From: Polaromonas eurypsychrophila
Lineage (GTDB): Bacteria > Pseudomonadota > Gammaproteobacteria > Burkholderiales > Burkholderiaceae_C
Reading direction: 5' to 3'
NCBI RefSeq assembly: GCF_014641715.1
Contig: NZ_BMIG01000002.1
Location: 372,001 to 436,000 of the forward strand
DNA length: 64,000 nt
Part shown: positions 41,260 through 51,449 of the stretch, piece after piece
Layout of the letters: every line of letters begins with the position of its first letter
Numbering within the stretch: position 1 is the stretch's first letter
The notes under the pieces: generated by a model
Seen by the model: only the letters and a program-made list of their open reading frames with translations
Told to the model about the DNA's origin: nothing
Database searches by the model: none
Position numbers and translations under genes: made by a program

Positions 41260-44207
41260 AAACCCTTGTGATTGCAGAAAAGCCCTCGGTGGCGCAGGAC
41301 ATCGTCCGCGCCATCACGCCGACGGCGGGCAAGTTTGAAAAGCACGACGAATATTTCGAGAGCGACGAGTGGCTGATCACCTCGGCCGTCGGCCACCTGG
41401 TCGAGATCCAGGCGCCGGAAGAATTCGACGTTAAGCGCGGCAAGTGGAGTTTTGCCAACCTGCCGGTGATCCCGCCCTACTTCGACTTGAAGCCGATGGA
41501 CAAGACCAAGACGCGGCTCAACGCCATCGTCAAGCTGACCAAACGCAAGGACGTGGACGCGCTCGTCAACGCCTGTGACGCGGGCCGCGAAGGCGAGCTG
41601 ATTTTCCGGCTGATCCAGCAGTACGCCAAGAGCAAACACCCGGTCAAGCGGCTCTGGCTGCAGTCGATGACACCAGCGGCGATTCGCGACGGCTTCAACA
41701 GCCTGCGCACCGAAAAGCAGATGCAGGGCCTGGCCGACGCGGCACGTTCGCGCTCGGAAGCCGACTGGATGGTTGGCATCAACGGCACCCGGGCCATGAC
41801 GGCTTTCAACTCCCGCGACGGCGGCTTCTTCCTGACCACCGTCGGGCGGGTGCAGACACCGACGCTGTCGGTGGTGGTCGAGCGCGAGGAAAAGATCCGC
41901 AAGTTCGTCTCCAGGGACTATTGGGAGATCCATGCGAGTTTTCTGGCTGAGGCCGGCGAGTACCCGGCCAAGTCTTTCGACCCGAAGTGGAAGAAGGCTG
42001 CGGCCAATGCCGACAACGCAGAGCCGGATGCCGAGCTCCGGGCCGACCGCGTCTGGTCCGAACGCGAGGCGCTGGCGATTGCCGAGGCCGTGCGCGGCAA
42101 GGCCGCCACCGTCACCGAAGAAAGCAAGCCCACCACCCAGGCATCGGGACTGCTGTTTGATTTGACGTCCTTGCAGCGCGAGGCCAACGGCAAGTTTGGC
42201 TTCTCGGCCAAGACCACACTGTCAATTGCGCAAAGCCTGTACGAGCGGCACAAGGCGCTGACCTATCCGCGTACCGATTCGCGCGCGTTGCCCGAAGACT
42301 ATTTGCCGGTGGTCAAGCAGACCTTTGAGATGCTGGCGGGCAGCCCCATGAACCACCTGGCGCCGCATGCGCAGGCGGCGCTCAAGGGCAACTACATCAA
42401 GCCCAGCAAGCGCATCTTCGATAACACCAAGGTCAGCGATCACTTTGCGATCATCCCGACCCTGCAGGCGCCGAGCGGCCTGAGCGACGCCGAACAAAAA
42501 CTCTACGACCTGGTGGTGCGCCGCTTCATGGCGGTATTTTTTCCGAGCGCCGAATACCTGGTGACTACGCGAATTTCACAGGCCGTGGGCCACAGCTTCA
42601 AGACCGAGGGCAAGGTGCTGGTCAAGCCGGGCTGGCTGGCTATTTACGGCAAGGAAGCCGAAGACGAAAACACCGACGAGAAAGACAGCAAGACCCTGGT
42701 GGCGGTGAAGCCGGGTGAGATGGTGCGCGCCGAGGTGTGTGAGGCCAGAGGCCTGAAGACACGCCCGCCAGCGCGTTATTCGGAAGCGACTTTGCTGGGC
42801 GCCATGGAAGGCGCGGGCAAAACCATCGACGACGACGAACTGCGTGAAGCCATGCAGGAGAAAGGTCTGGGCACGCCCGCCACGCGCGCCGCCACCATCG
42901 AGGGCCTGATCAACGAGAAGTACATGCTGCGCGAAGGCCGCGAACTGATCCCGACCGCCAAGGCATTCCAGCTCATGACCCTGCTGCGCGGCCTGGGCGT
43001 GGAAGAACTCTCGCGCGCCGACCTGACTGGCGACTGGGAGTACAAACTTGCGCAAATGGAGAAAGGCAACCTGAGTCGCGAAACCTTCATGGCCGAAATT
43101 GCCGACATGACGAAAAACCTGGTCAACAAGGCCAAGGGTTACGACAAGGACACGATTCCCGGCGACTACGCAACGCTCACCGCGCCCTGCCCCAACTGCG
43201 GCGGCGTGATCAAGGAAAACTACCGGCGCTACACCTGCACCGGCAAAAACGGCGAGGGCTGCGGTTTTTCCTTCGGCAAAACGCCGGCCGGTCGCACTTT
43301 CGAAGTGGCTGAGGTTGAGCAGTTCCTGCGCGACAAGAAGATCGGGCCGCTCGACGGTTTCCGCTCCAAGGCCGGCTGGCCCTTTACCGCCGAAATGGTT
43401 ATCAAGTTCGACGACGAGACCAAGAACTACAAGCTCGAGTTCGACTTCGGCGATGACAAGAACGGCGAAACCGGCGAGATCGTGGATTTCAGCGGCCAGC
43501 AGTCGCTGGGCGCCTGCCCCAAGTGTGCGGGCGGCGTCTTCGAGCACGGCAAGAACTACGTGTGTGAAAAATCCGTGCCGACCCATGGCCAGCCGACGCC
43601 GAGCTGCGACTTCAAGACCGGTCAGGTGATATTGCAGCAGCCGGTGGAGCGCGAACAGATGGTCAAGCTGCTCACCAGCGGCAAGACCGATCTGCTCGAC
43701 AAGTTTGTTTCCATGCGCACGCGCCGCCCGTTCAAAGCCATGCTTGCCTGGGACGCCGAGGCCGGCAAGGTCAATTTCGAATTCGCGCCGTCGAAATTCC
43801 CGCCGCGCAAGACCGCCGGCCCGCCCCGCACTGGCACGGTGAAAACCCCGTTCGGTAAAACCGTGGCGGCGAAGACGGCAGGCCCGGCAGCCAAAAAAGT
43901 GGCAGCGAAAAAAGTCGCCGCCAAAAAGACGCCCGCTGCGAAAACTGCCAAACCGAAAGCGCCACGTGTTGCCAAGCCGGGCAGCGGCTTGAAACCCAGC
44001 GAGGCGCTGGCCGCGGTGATCGGTGCCGAACCGGTGGTGCGCACCCAGGTCATCAAGAAACTTTGGGACTACATCAAGGCTGAGGGCCTGCAGGACGCGG
44101 CCAACAAGCGTGCCATCAATGCCGATGCCAAGCTGCTGGCGGTGTTCGGCAAGCCGCAGGTGACGATGTTTGAATTGGCAGGAATTGTGGGCAAGCATCT
44201 GAGTTAA
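41256..44207 (+). CDS. topB: DNA topoisomerase III
   Basis: 983 residues, type IA topoisomerase. Toprim: KTLVIAEKPSVAQDI with Glu, and VNACDAGREGELIFRLI with DxD-type acids. Active-site tyrosine Tyr337 in LTYPRTDSRALP. C-terminal zinc-like domains follow: PCPNCGGVIKENYRRYTCTGKNGEGCGFSFGK and CPKCAGGVFEHGKNYVCE. The C-terminus (about 865-915) is a Lys/Ala/Pro tail before a SWIB-like domain (GSGLKPSEALAAVIGAEPVVRTQVIKKLWDYIKAEGLQD), a fusion I recognise from other betaproteobacterial TopB. Decatenates DNA. ATGA-coupled to the TlpA-like gene. Confidence 0.95.
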   Translation: MKTLVIAEKPSVAQDIVRAITPTAGKFEKHDEYFESDEWLITSAVGHLVEIQAPEEFDVKRGKWSFANLPVIPPYFDLKPMDKTKTRLNAIVKLTKRKDVDALVNACDAGREGELIFRLIQQYAKSKHPVKRLWLQSMTPAAIRDGFNSLRTEKQMQGLADAARSRSEADWMVGINGTRAMTAFNSRDGGFFLTTVGRVQTPTLSVVVEREEKIRKFVSRDYWEIHASFLAEAGEYPAKSFDPKWKKAAANADNAEPDAELRADRVWSEREALAIAEAVRGKAATVTEESKPTTQASGLLFDLTSLQREANGKFGFSAKTTLSIAQSLYERHKALTYPRTDSRALPEDYLPVVKQTFEMLAGSPMNHLAPHAQAALKGNYIKPSKRIFDNTKVSDHFAIIPTLQAPSGLSDAEQKLYDLVVRRFMAVFFPSAEYLVTTRISQAVGHSFKTEGKVLVKPGWLAIYGKEAEDENTDEKDSKTLVAVKPGEMVRAEVCEARGLKTRPPARYSEATLLGAMEGAGKTIDDDELREAMQEKGLGTPATRAATIEGLINEKYMLREGRELIPTAKAFQLMTLLRGLGVEELSRADLTGDWEYKLAQMEKGNLSRETFMAEIADMTKNLVNKAKGYDKDTIPGDYATLTAPCPNCGGVIKENYRRYTCTGKNGEGCGFSFGKTPAGRTFEVAEVEQFLRDKKIGPLDGFRSKAGWPFTAEMVIKFDDETKNYKLEFDFGDDKNGETGEIVDFSGQQSLGACPKCAGGVFEHGKNYVCEKSVPTHGQPTPSCDFKTGQVILQQPVEREQMVKLLTSGKTDLLDKFVSMRTRRPFKAMLAWDAEAGKVNFEFAPSKFPPRKTAGPPRTGTVKTPFGKTVAAKTAGPAAKKVAAKKVAAKKTPAAKTAKPKAPRVAKPGSGLKPSEALAAVIGAEPVVRTQVIKKLWDYIKAEGLQDAANKRAINADAKLLAVFGKPQVTMFELAGIVGKHLS

Positions 44208-44420
44208 AGGGGGGATGCCCGGCTTACGGCACCTATTCGCAGTCATGACTCTTGATCAGAAGGCGTTGACCTGCTTTGTTTAAAACCTGCCGGCGAGGTC
44301 AAAGAATTTGCTATCGTTGCGCGAGCTTGCACGGGGTGTCCGGTTCAACGATGAGTCAAAACCGGCTCTGGTACGCCGGCAGATTTCCGACTACCATTTG
44401 ACTCATATTCCTGAGCAACG

Positions 44421-47400
44421 ATGACCATCTCGCACTCCGACCGACCGCAGCCTCCCGGACGGCATGAGGCCTCGTCCAGTTCTCCAGTGGCCGCCCCGTC
44501 GCCTGGACTTCATGGTGAGAACGCGCTATCGCTGAACCGCTTGCTCGATAACCTGCCGGGCATGGTCTACCGCTGTCTCAATGACGCGGATTGGACCATG
44601 AACTTTGTCAGTTCGGGCGCCCTGGCATTGACCGGTTATTCGCCGGAAATGTTGACCGGTGTGCACGGTGTGCGCTTCGGAGACCTTATTCATCCCGAAG
44701 ACCGGCAGGCCGTGCAGACCGATGTACAGGATGCTGTTCGCCAGGGCGACGCCTTTCGCCTGACATATCGCATCGTGACAGCTGATGGGGGCATCAAATG
44801 GGTGTGGGAGCAAGGCATTCCAGTTTGCTCGGCTAACGGCGAACTGCTTTGGCTGGAAGGGTTTGTCACCGACATCACAGAACGCAGAAGCGCTGAGCAG
44901 GCGTTGAGAGAGAGTGAACAACGCTTGCGCGGCAGTGCAGCGCAACTTGCAAGCCAAACCGAAACCCTCACGACCATCACGGAATCGCTGGCTGCCTACG
45001 TTGACAATGCCGACTGGAAAGGCGCTTTCAGCCGTTTGCTGCGAGGTGCCCTGACCCAAACCCAAAGCGAATATGGATTTATTGGTGTGGTGGTCGAGGG
45101 GCATAAGCTGCGCGTGCTGGCGCTGGAGGGCATTGTCTGGGACCAGGTGGTCAACCGGGCGTTCTACGAGCGCGCCATGGCCAACTATGAGCACGACGGC
45201 TACCTCGTATTTGAGAGTTTCGACAACCTGTTTGGCAAGGCCATTACCACCGGGCAGGTGGTGATCACCAACCAGCCCGATGGTCATCCACAGGCTGCAG
45301 GGCGGCCTCATGGGCATCCCCCGATGCACAATTTTCTCGGTGTGCCTATTCGTGCCGGCCATGAAGTTTGTGGCGTGGTTGCTCTGGCCAACCGGAAGGG
45401 TGGGTATACCGACGAAGAGCAGCGGTGTATCGAAGCGCTGGTGAAATACGCTGGCGGCATCTGTGTCACTTATCTGCAGGGCGAGCGGACCCAGGCCTTG
45501 GCGATCGAGCGGGAGAAGACCCATCAGGCCCTTCAGGCCAGTGATGCCCGTTTTCAGGAGCTTGTTCGCAACATCGACGAAGTGTTTTACAGTTTTGATG
45601 CCAAAACCACTCGCGTTCATTACATCAGCCCGGCGTACGAAACCGTGTGGGGACGCTCCTGCCAAAGCCTTTATGACGACACGCAGACCATCCGCGAGTC
45701 AGTTCATCCCGACGACCAGCAAAAAACCAGAGACGCTTTTCACTTGCAACGGGCAGGACGCCCGACGCAGGTCGAGTTTCGCATCCTCCGGCCCGACGGC
45801 GAGCAGCGGTGGATCTCCGACCGGGCCTACCCGGTGCTCGATGGCGATGGGTCCGTCATGCGGGTGGTTGGCGTGGGTCAGGACATCACAGCGCGCAAGA
45901 TCGCAGAGCAAGCCCTGGACGAAATTGAAAAACGGTACGCCATCCTGTTTGAATCGAGCCCTTCGCCGATGTGGGTGTTTGCCGAAGAAACACGTCGATT
46001 CCTGGCAGTCAATCGTGCTGCCATTGACGAATATGGCTACAGTGAATCCGAGTTTCTGGCCATGACCCTGTACGATCTGCGGCCGGCGGAAGACCACAAA
46101 CTGCTGGACAAATGGCTCGCTGCAGCCTCGGCCAATCGCAAGGAAGATCCTCGTCTGTCTGTGCGACACCAGCGCAAGGATGGCAGTGTTTTCTGGGCCC
46201 GACCGATTTCGCGCCACATCGTTTATGCCGGTCAGCAGGCACGCTTTGTCGTTGCCTACGATGTTTCGAATCAGGTCAAGGCAGAAGAGAGCCTGCAAGG
46301 CCATCTTTTTGCCTTGCAGCGCTCTGCTGATGCGGTTCAGGCAATCACCGCGCACCTGACGCTGGAGGCGACCATGCAGGAAGTGGCGGACCAGGCGCGT
46401 GGCGTGATCGGGACCCATCAGGCCGTGGTCAGTCTGACCAATGGCCAGGATTGGAGTCAGGTGATCTCTTCGATCTCGCGGTCTGACAAGTACGCGGCTT
46501 ACCGTGACTACATGCAGCCGTCAGATGGCTCTGGAATTTATGCGCTGGTTTGCGAGACCAACCGGCCGATACGGTTGACGCAAGACGAACTGGAGGCGCA
46601 TCCGCGCTGGCGCGGTTTCGGCGCACATGGTCACGATCATCCGGTAATGCGCGGCTGGCTGGCTGTGCCGCTGACCGGCCGCGATGGGCAGAACATCGGC
46701 CTCTTGCAGCTTTCCGACAAACACGAGGGCGAATTCAGCGTGCTGGACGAATATGTGGCTGTCGAGCTGGCCCAGCTGGCTTCGATTGCCCTGGAAAATG
46801 CCCGGCTGTTTGAGCAGGTCAGACTGCTCAATGACAGCCTTGAGCGCAAGGTGACCGAGCGTACCGCCGCGCTGTCACGGCAGGAAGCGCTTTTCCGTGC
46901 GCTCGCCGAGCAGGCGCCGGAGGTGGTGTGGAACACTGACGTTCGTGGCGCTCTGACTTACATCAATCGCCGGTGGTACGAGCTCATGGGGGGCACCGCA
47001 GAGAATTGGCTCGGTACGCACTGGTTCAAAGTGGTGCACCCCGATGACCAGGCCGAAGTCACGGCCAACTGGATACGTTGTGCCAAAAGTGGAGATCTCT
47101 ACACGGGCATTCGGCGGCTGCTGGCGCAGGACGGCACTTACCATACGATGTCTTACCGCGCCTCACCGGTCCGGGGCGACGCGGGCGAGATCTTGTTCTG
47201 GGTCGGAATTGATGCGGACATCACCGAACTCAAGGCGATCGAAACCGCCTTGCGCGTGTCCAACCAGGAGCTTGAAACTTTCTCCTACTCGGTCTCTCAT
47301 GACCTGCGCTCACCCCTGAATACGGTCAATGGCTTCAGCAACCTGCTGGCGCGCCAGCTTGACAGCACGGTGGATCCGAAGGTCAAGCACTACATTTCGC

Positions 47401-47963
47401 GCATCCAGACGGGGGTCGAGCAGATGGGCCAACTGATTGAGGGCCTGCTGGCCCTTGCTCAGGTTTCACGCGTGGCGCTGCGGCGCGATGAGGTGGATCT
47501 GAGCGAGATCGCCCAGAATATCCTGGACCGGTTCCAGTCCCGTGAGCCGGGACGCGCGGTGACCATCCACATTGACAAAGGCTTGTCCTCCCGTGGTGAC
47601 GGTCGTCTGTTGCACGCGGCGATGGATAACCTGCTGGGCAACGCCTGGAAGTTTTCATCAAGGCAGCCGCAGACCCACATTTCGGTGGGATTCAGCGAGA
47701 ACGCAGGAGCGTTTTATGTCAAGGACAACGGCGCCGGCTTTGACATGGCTTATGCCGACAAGCTGTTTGGCACCTTCCAGCGGCTGCATGCTGCGTCCGA
47801 ATTCCCCGGCACGGGCGTCGGGCTGGCGACTGTCAGCCGCATCATCATGCGTCATGGCGGGCGTATCTGGGCTGACTCCTACCCCGGTGAGGGCGCCACC
47901 TTCTTCTTCACCTTGCCGGGGCTGACGCCCTCCGCCAGCTCAAGTTTCGGCGACCTTGCCTGA
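44421..47963 (+). CDS. Large soluble multi-PAS/GAF sensor histidine kinase
   Basis: 1180 residues, no membrane segment. Order: PAS about 35-155 (LLDNLPGMVYRCLNDADWTMNFVSSG), GAF about 185-350, PAS about 370-490 (RNIDEVFYSFDAKTTRVHYISPAYE), PAS about 495-610 (RYAILFESSPSPMWVF), GAF about 625-790, PAS about 815-935 (LAEQAPEVVWNTD), HisKA with His960 in SVSHDLRSPLNTV, HATPase_c to the end with NLLGNAWKFSS, DNGAGFDM and GTGVGLATV. The kinase core is the same class as the 6526 gene. No regulator is adjacent. The 213 bp upstream hold nothing I recognise. Confidence 0.92.
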   Translation: MTISHSDRPQPPGRHEASSSSPVAAPSPGLHGENALSLNRLLDNLPGMVYRCLNDADWTMNFVSSGALALTGYSPEMLTGVHGVRFGDLIHPEDRQAVQTDVQDAVRQGDAFRLTYRIVTADGGIKWVWEQGIPVCSANGELLWLEGFVTDITERRSAEQALRESEQRLRGSAAQLASQTETLTTITESLAAYVDNADWKGAFSRLLRGALTQTQSEYGFIGVVVEGHKLRVLALEGIVWDQVVNRAFYERAMANYEHDGYLVFESFDNLFGKAITTGQVVITNQPDGHPQAAGRPHGHPPMHNFLGVPIRAGHEVCGVVALANRKGGYTDEEQRCIEALVKYAGGICVTYLQGERTQALAIEREKTHQALQASDARFQELVRNIDEVFYSFDAKTTRVHYISPAYETVWGRSCQSLYDDTQTIRESVHPDDQQKTRDAFHLQRAGRPTQVEFRILRPDGEQRWISDRAYPVLDGDGSVMRVVGVGQDITARKIAEQALDEIEKRYAILFESSPSPMWVFAEETRRFLAVNRAAIDEYGYSESEFLAMTLYDLRPAEDHKLLDKWLAAASANRKEDPRLSVRHQRKDGSVFWARPISRHIVYAGQQARFVVAYDVSNQVKAEESLQGHLFALQRSADAVQAITAHLTLEATMQEVADQARGVIGTHQAVVSLTNGQDWSQVISSISRSDKYAAYRDYMQPSDGSGIYALVCETNRPIRLTQDELEAHPRWRGFGAHGHDHPVMRGWLAVPLTGRDGQNIGLLQLSDKHEGEFSVLDEYVAVELAQLASIALENARLFEQVRLLNDSLERKVTERTAALSRQEALFRALAEQAPEVVWNTDVRGALTYINRRWYELMGGTAENWLGTHWFKVVHPDDQAEVTANWIRCAKSGDLYTGIRRLLAQDGTYHTMSYRASPVRGDAGEILFWVGIDADITELKAIETALRVSNQELETFSYSVSHDLRSPLNTVNGFSNLLARQLDSTVDPKVKHYISRIQTGVEQMGQLIEGLLALAQVSRVALRRDEVDLSEIAQNILDRFQSREPGRAVTIHIDKGLSSRGDGRLLHAAMDNLLGNAWKFSSRQPQTHISVGFSENAGAFYVKDNGAGFDMAYADKLFGTFQRLHAASEFPGTGVGLATVSRIIMRHGGRIWADSYPGEGATFFFTLPGLTPSASSSFGDLA

Positions 47964-48152
47964 TCGCCGGCTCCAGCGTGCAGGCGCTGGGCATGGCGTG
48001 GCACCGTCAGGCAGCATCTATCACGTTTCTTGCGGCGTTGCCGGGCGGGACGATTGCCGGGGTCGGCTGCACGTTCTGGGGCGGGGTGGCCGGCGGGGCG
48101 GCGCTATTTGTACAACAATACCGGCAGCGCCCCTTTACTGACTGAGCCGTTC

Positions 48153-49100
48153 ATGCACCTTCTTTTTGTCGCCGACCCCCTCGCTTCTTTCAAGATCTAC
48201 AAAGACACCACCTTTGCGATGATGCGCGAGGCGCAGCGGCGCGGCCACACGCTGGCGACCTGTGAACCCAAAGACATGCGCTGGCAGACTGGCGAGAAGG
48301 TTACGGCGACGGCCCAGCGCATCAGGCTGACCGGCGACGCGACCGATTGGTATACGGCCGAACCCGCAGAACGCGAGCAGCTCTGTGACTTCGACGCCAT
48401 CGTCATGCGCAAGGACCCGCCGTTTGACAGCGAGTTTTTTTACAGCACACACCTGCTCGAGCAGGCTGAGCGCGAAGGCGCGCATGTCTTCAACAAGCCG
48501 CGTGCGCTGCGCGACCACCCGGAAAAACTTGCTATCCTCGAGTTCGCGCAGTTCAGCGGCCCGACCCTGGTCACGCGCAGCGCGGCCGACATCAAGCGCT
48601 TTCACGCCGAGCACAAGGACATCATCCTCAAGCCGCTGGACGGCATGGGCGGCATGGGTATCTTCCGCGTGAAGGAAGACGGACTGAACCTGGGCAGCAT
48701 CACCGAGACGCTCAACAAGGACGGCGCGCAAAGCGTGATGGTCCAGAAATTTTTGCCCGAGATCAGCCTGGGCGACAAACGTGTGCTGGTGATCGGTGGC
48801 AAGCCGGTGCCCTTCAGCCTGGCGCGTATTCCGCAAGGCAGCGAGGTGCGCGGTAACCTGGCGGCAGGCGGGCTGGGCGTGGCGCAGCCGCTGTCGGAGC
48901 GCGACCGCGAAATTGGTGAGGCCTTGGGACCGGTGCTGGCCGCGCGCGGCCTGTTGCTGGCCGGGGTCGACGTGATCGGTGACTACGTGACCGAGATCAA
49001 TGTGACCAGTCCGACCTGCTTCCAGGAAATTTTTGACCAGACCGGTTTTGATGTGGCGGCGATGTTTGTTGACGCGCTCGAGGCCGCCCTGAAAAACTAG
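48153..49100 (+). CDS. gshB: Glutathione synthase
   Basis: 315 residues from the ATG at 48153. MHLLFVADPLASFKIYKDTTFAMMREAQRRGH is the GshB N-terminal domain; the ATP-grasp part shows DAIVMRKDPPFDSEF, FNKPRALRDHPEKLAI, DIILKPLDGMGGMGIFRV and LLLAGVDVIGDYVTEINVTSPT, all near-identical to proteobacterial GshB. It joins glycine to gamma-glutamylcysteine. gshA is not in the window. The frame is open up to 48030 but without family similarity. 47964-48152 holds no gene. Confidence 0.95.
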   Translation: MHLLFVADPLASFKIYKDTTFAMMREAQRRGHTLATCEPKDMRWQTGEKVTATAQRIRLTGDATDWYTAEPAEREQLCDFDAIVMRKDPPFDSEFFYSTHLLEQAEREGAHVFNKPRALRDHPEKLAILEFAQFSGPTLVTRSAADIKRFHAEHKDIILKPLDGMGGMGIFRVKEDGLNLGSITETLNKDGAQSVMVQKFLPEISLGDKRVLVIGGKPVPFSLARIPQGSEVRGNLAAGGLGVAQPLSERDREIGEALGPVLAARGLLLAGVDVIGDYVTEINVTSPTCFQEIFDQTGFDVAAMFVDALEAALKN

Positions 49101-49156
49101 TCAAATCGGTTTCTAGCCCATAAGCAGTGGGCGCAAACAGCTCCTGAATCAATAGC
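49099..49156. repeat. Dispersed intergenic repeat, copy 10, with flipped hairpin
   Basis: TCAAATCGGTTTCTAGCCC then GTGGGCGCAAACAGCTCC... The right block reads GCTCCTGAATCAATAGC, the reverse complement order of the other copies (GCTAT...GGAGC), so its hairpin appears inverted relative to its left block. Confidence 0.65.
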
Positions 49157-49165
49157 AAAACAAGT

Positions 49166-49951
49166 TCAAACGCGCAGCACGCCGCCCTCGAACACGCGCA
49201 GCTCACCCGGCGCAAAGGCCTGCCAGGCTTCGTTGGTGGTCAGCGGTGCGGTCACCACCACGGCCACGCGGTCGCCCGGCGCGGCCTGCTCGGCAAAGTT
49301 GACGCTGAGGTCCTCGTCGCTGAGCGTGGCATGCGTAAACGGGTGTCTGCGTTCCACGTGATACAGGCTGGTCGAGGCATGCGCCCACAGCGCCAACCCG
49401 TTGCTGAGCAAAAAGTTGAAAGTGCCGTGCGGCGAGATCTGCGTGGCCAGTTCGCGCAAGGTCAGCGTGAGCTCATCCACGCTGGGCACGCTGGCATGGG
49501 ACTTGGCCAGTTCCTGCATGATCCAGCAAAAGGCGCGTTCGCTGTCGGTGGTACCGACCGGGCGGAAGCTGCCGTGCAGGCGCGGGTTGAAGTCTTTCAG
49601 GTCGCCGTTGTGCGCGAACACCCAGTAACGCCCCCAGAGTTCGCGCACAAACGGGTGACAGTTCTCCAGCGCGACACGGCCCTGCGTGGCCTTTCGGATG
49701 TGGGCGACCACGTTGCGGCTCTTGATCGGGTAGCGGCGTATCAGCTCGGCCACCGGCGACTGGAAGGCCGACTGGTGGTCGACAAAATGGCGCAGGCCGC
49801 GGTCGCTCTCGCTGCAGTCGCCGCCTTCAAAAAACGCGATACCCCAGCCGTCGCCGTGGTGGTCGGTGTTGCCGCCACGTTGCGCAAAACCGGTGAAGCT
49901 GAAGGTCACGTCGGTCGGCGTGTTGCAGTTCATCCCCAGCAGTTGGCACAT
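49166..49951 (-). CDS. Class II glutamine amidotransferase, YafJ-like
   Basis: 261 residues. The start at 49951 exposes the catalytic N-terminal cysteine (MCQLLGMNCNTPTDVTFSF). Ntn-hydrolase blocks follow: QRGGNTDHHGDGWGIAFFEG, VVAHIRKATQGRVALENCHPFVRELWGRYWVFAHNGDL and SDSERAFCW-like TTDSERAFCWIM. Family members are predicted amidohydrolases acting on gamma-glutamyl compounds. It follows the DHA2 pump by 4 bp and is convergent with gshB, which is suggestive for a thiol or gamma-glutamyl link but not proof. Confidence 0.88.
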   Translation of the reverse strand: MCQLLGMNCNTPTDVTFSFTGFAQRGGNTDHHGDGWGIAFFEGGDCSESDRGLRHFVDHQSAFQSPVAELIRRYPIKSRNVVAHIRKATQGRVALENCHPFVRELWGRYWVFAHNGDLKDFNPRLHGSFRPVGTTDSERAFCWIMQELAKSHASVPSVDELTLTLRELATQISPHGTFNFLLSNGLALWAHASTSLYHVERRHPFTHATLSDEDLSVNFAEQAAPGDRVAVVVTAPLTTNEAWQAFAPGELRVFEGGVLRV

Positions 49952-49955
49952 GATC

Positions 49956-51428
49956 TCAAGCTCCGGCTGTGGGGTTTGCAGCGGCCAGTGGCCGCAGCCG
50001 CCATGCAGCGAACAGCGCCAGCACACACAGCGCCGCCAGCATCAGAAACGATTCGTTGAAGGCCGCCAGCCGCGCCGGGCTGCTGGCGGTTTGCGTCAGC
50101 GAGTCACCGTGCGCAGCCAGCCGCCATTCCAGCACGATGCCGCACAGGCTGACGCCAATGGCGCCGCCCAGCATGCGCACAAAATTGATCGCGCTCGACC
50201 CTTGGGAGATCAGGTCCGAACTCAGGGCCCGCAGCGAGCCCAGATTTAGCGACGGCAGGATGAAACCCAGCCCGATGCGCCCCAGGATGGCCCACAGCAC
50301 CAGCAGCCAGATCGCGGTAGTCAGCGTCACGGTCAGCATCAGCGCAAACGACAGCGCAAGCAAGGCCAGCCCGATGCTGACCAGCAGCCAGGTGGGGCGG
50401 CGGTCGGCAAGCCGGCCTACGAGTGCAATCGTGACGGCCAGCACAAAACCCGCGGGCAACAAAATGCTGCCGACATAGGACGCCGACAGACCCAGGCCTA
50501 ACTGCATGTAGACCGGCAGCAAATAGGTCGAGCCAAACAGCGCCGTGCCGTAGATAAAAGCGACGATGCTGCCCATCGCAAAGGGGCGGTAGCTGAACAG
50601 CGCCAGGTTCATCAGCGGTTCGCGACCGGTGGCGGCCATGCGCCGCTGCCAGGCCAGAAACAGCAGCAGTGCCGCCACGGCGGCGCCAAGAAGGAGCACG
50701 GCTTCGATCACCGAACCGCCGTGCAGCGCTACCATGCCGTTGAGCAGGCACAGGGTGCCAGCGCCGCCCAGCAGCAGGCCGCGCCAGTCCAGCGAGGCGC
50801 CGTTGCGGTTGGCCGCCGCGCCGCCGGGCGCGGTGACCGGCACATAGCGCCAGGCCAGCCACAGCGAGGCCAGGCAAAACGGCACAACCATGAAAAAAAT
50901 CGAACGCCAGCCGAACAAGTCGACTAGCACGCCGCCTAGGCTGGGACCGATCGCCGGCGCCAGCACCACCCCCATGCCGAAAATGCCGCTGGCGCGACCC
51001 TGCTCGTTGGGCTGGAAGGCCCGCATGATGATGATGGCGGGAATCGGCTGCACCACGCCGGCAGCCAGGCCTTCGGCGACGCGCGCGCCCAGCACCAGCC
51101 CAAAGCTGTTGGCAAAGCCGCCGCCGATGCCGCCCGCCAGCAGCAGCAACATGGTGCCCACATAGGTACGGCGGTAGCCGTATCGCGCCAGCAGCCAGGG
51201 CGTGGTCAGCATCGACACCGTCATGGCGACCATGAAGCCAGAGGTGACCCACTGGGCGCGCTCCTGCCCCAGAGTGAAGTGCTGGCTCATGTCTGGAATC
51301 GCCACATTGACGATGGTCGAGGACATGATGGACGCCATGGTGCCGACCATCACTGACAGCAGCAACAGCCAGCGGTAACGCGGGCCGTAACGCGCCTGCA
51401 TTTCAGGAAGGGTGGCGGGGCGGCTCAA
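49956..51428 (-). CDS. DHA2-family MFS multidrug transporter, EmrB-like
   Basis: 490 residues with about fourteen hydrophobic helices. YRWLLLLSVMVGTMASIMSSTIVNVAIPDMSQHFTLGQERAQWV is the DHA2 helix 1-2 entry, and VAEGLAAGVVQPIPAIIIMRAFQPNEQGRASGIFGMGVVLAPAIGPSLGG is motif C. EmrB pumps usually pair with EmrA; none is visible here. The amidotransferase follows immediately and the tautomerase gene precedes on the same strand by 21 bp, making a three-gene unit. Confidence 0.9.
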   Translation of the reverse strand: MSRPATLPEMQARYGPRYRWLLLLSVMVGTMASIMSSTIVNVAIPDMSQHFTLGQERAQWVTSGFMVAMTVSMLTTPWLLARYGYRRTYVGTMLLLLAGGIGGGFANSFGLVLGARVAEGLAAGVVQPIPAIIIMRAFQPNEQGRASGIFGMGVVLAPAIGPSLGGVLVDLFGWRSIFFMVVPFCLASLWLAWRYVPVTAPGGAAANRNGASLDWRGLLLGGAGTLCLLNGMVALHGGSVIEAVLLLGAAVAALLLFLAWQRRMAATGREPLMNLALFSYRPFAMGSIVAFIYGTALFGSTYLLPVYMQLGLGLSASYVGSILLPAGFVLAVTIALVGRLADRRPTWLLVSIGLALLALSFALMLTVTLTTAIWLLVLWAILGRIGLGFILPSLNLGSLRALSSDLISQGSSAINFVRMLGGAIGVSLCGIVLEWRLAAHGDSLTQTASSPARLAAFNESFLMLAALCVLALFAAWRLRPLAAANPTAGA

Positions 51429-51449
51429 AGGGGGGCTTCGCGTGAGGTC

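Noticed and set aside
42576-44246. 556-codon minus-strand frame opposite topB
   Set aside because: topB is certain from its motifs; the antisense frame is a GC3 shadow.
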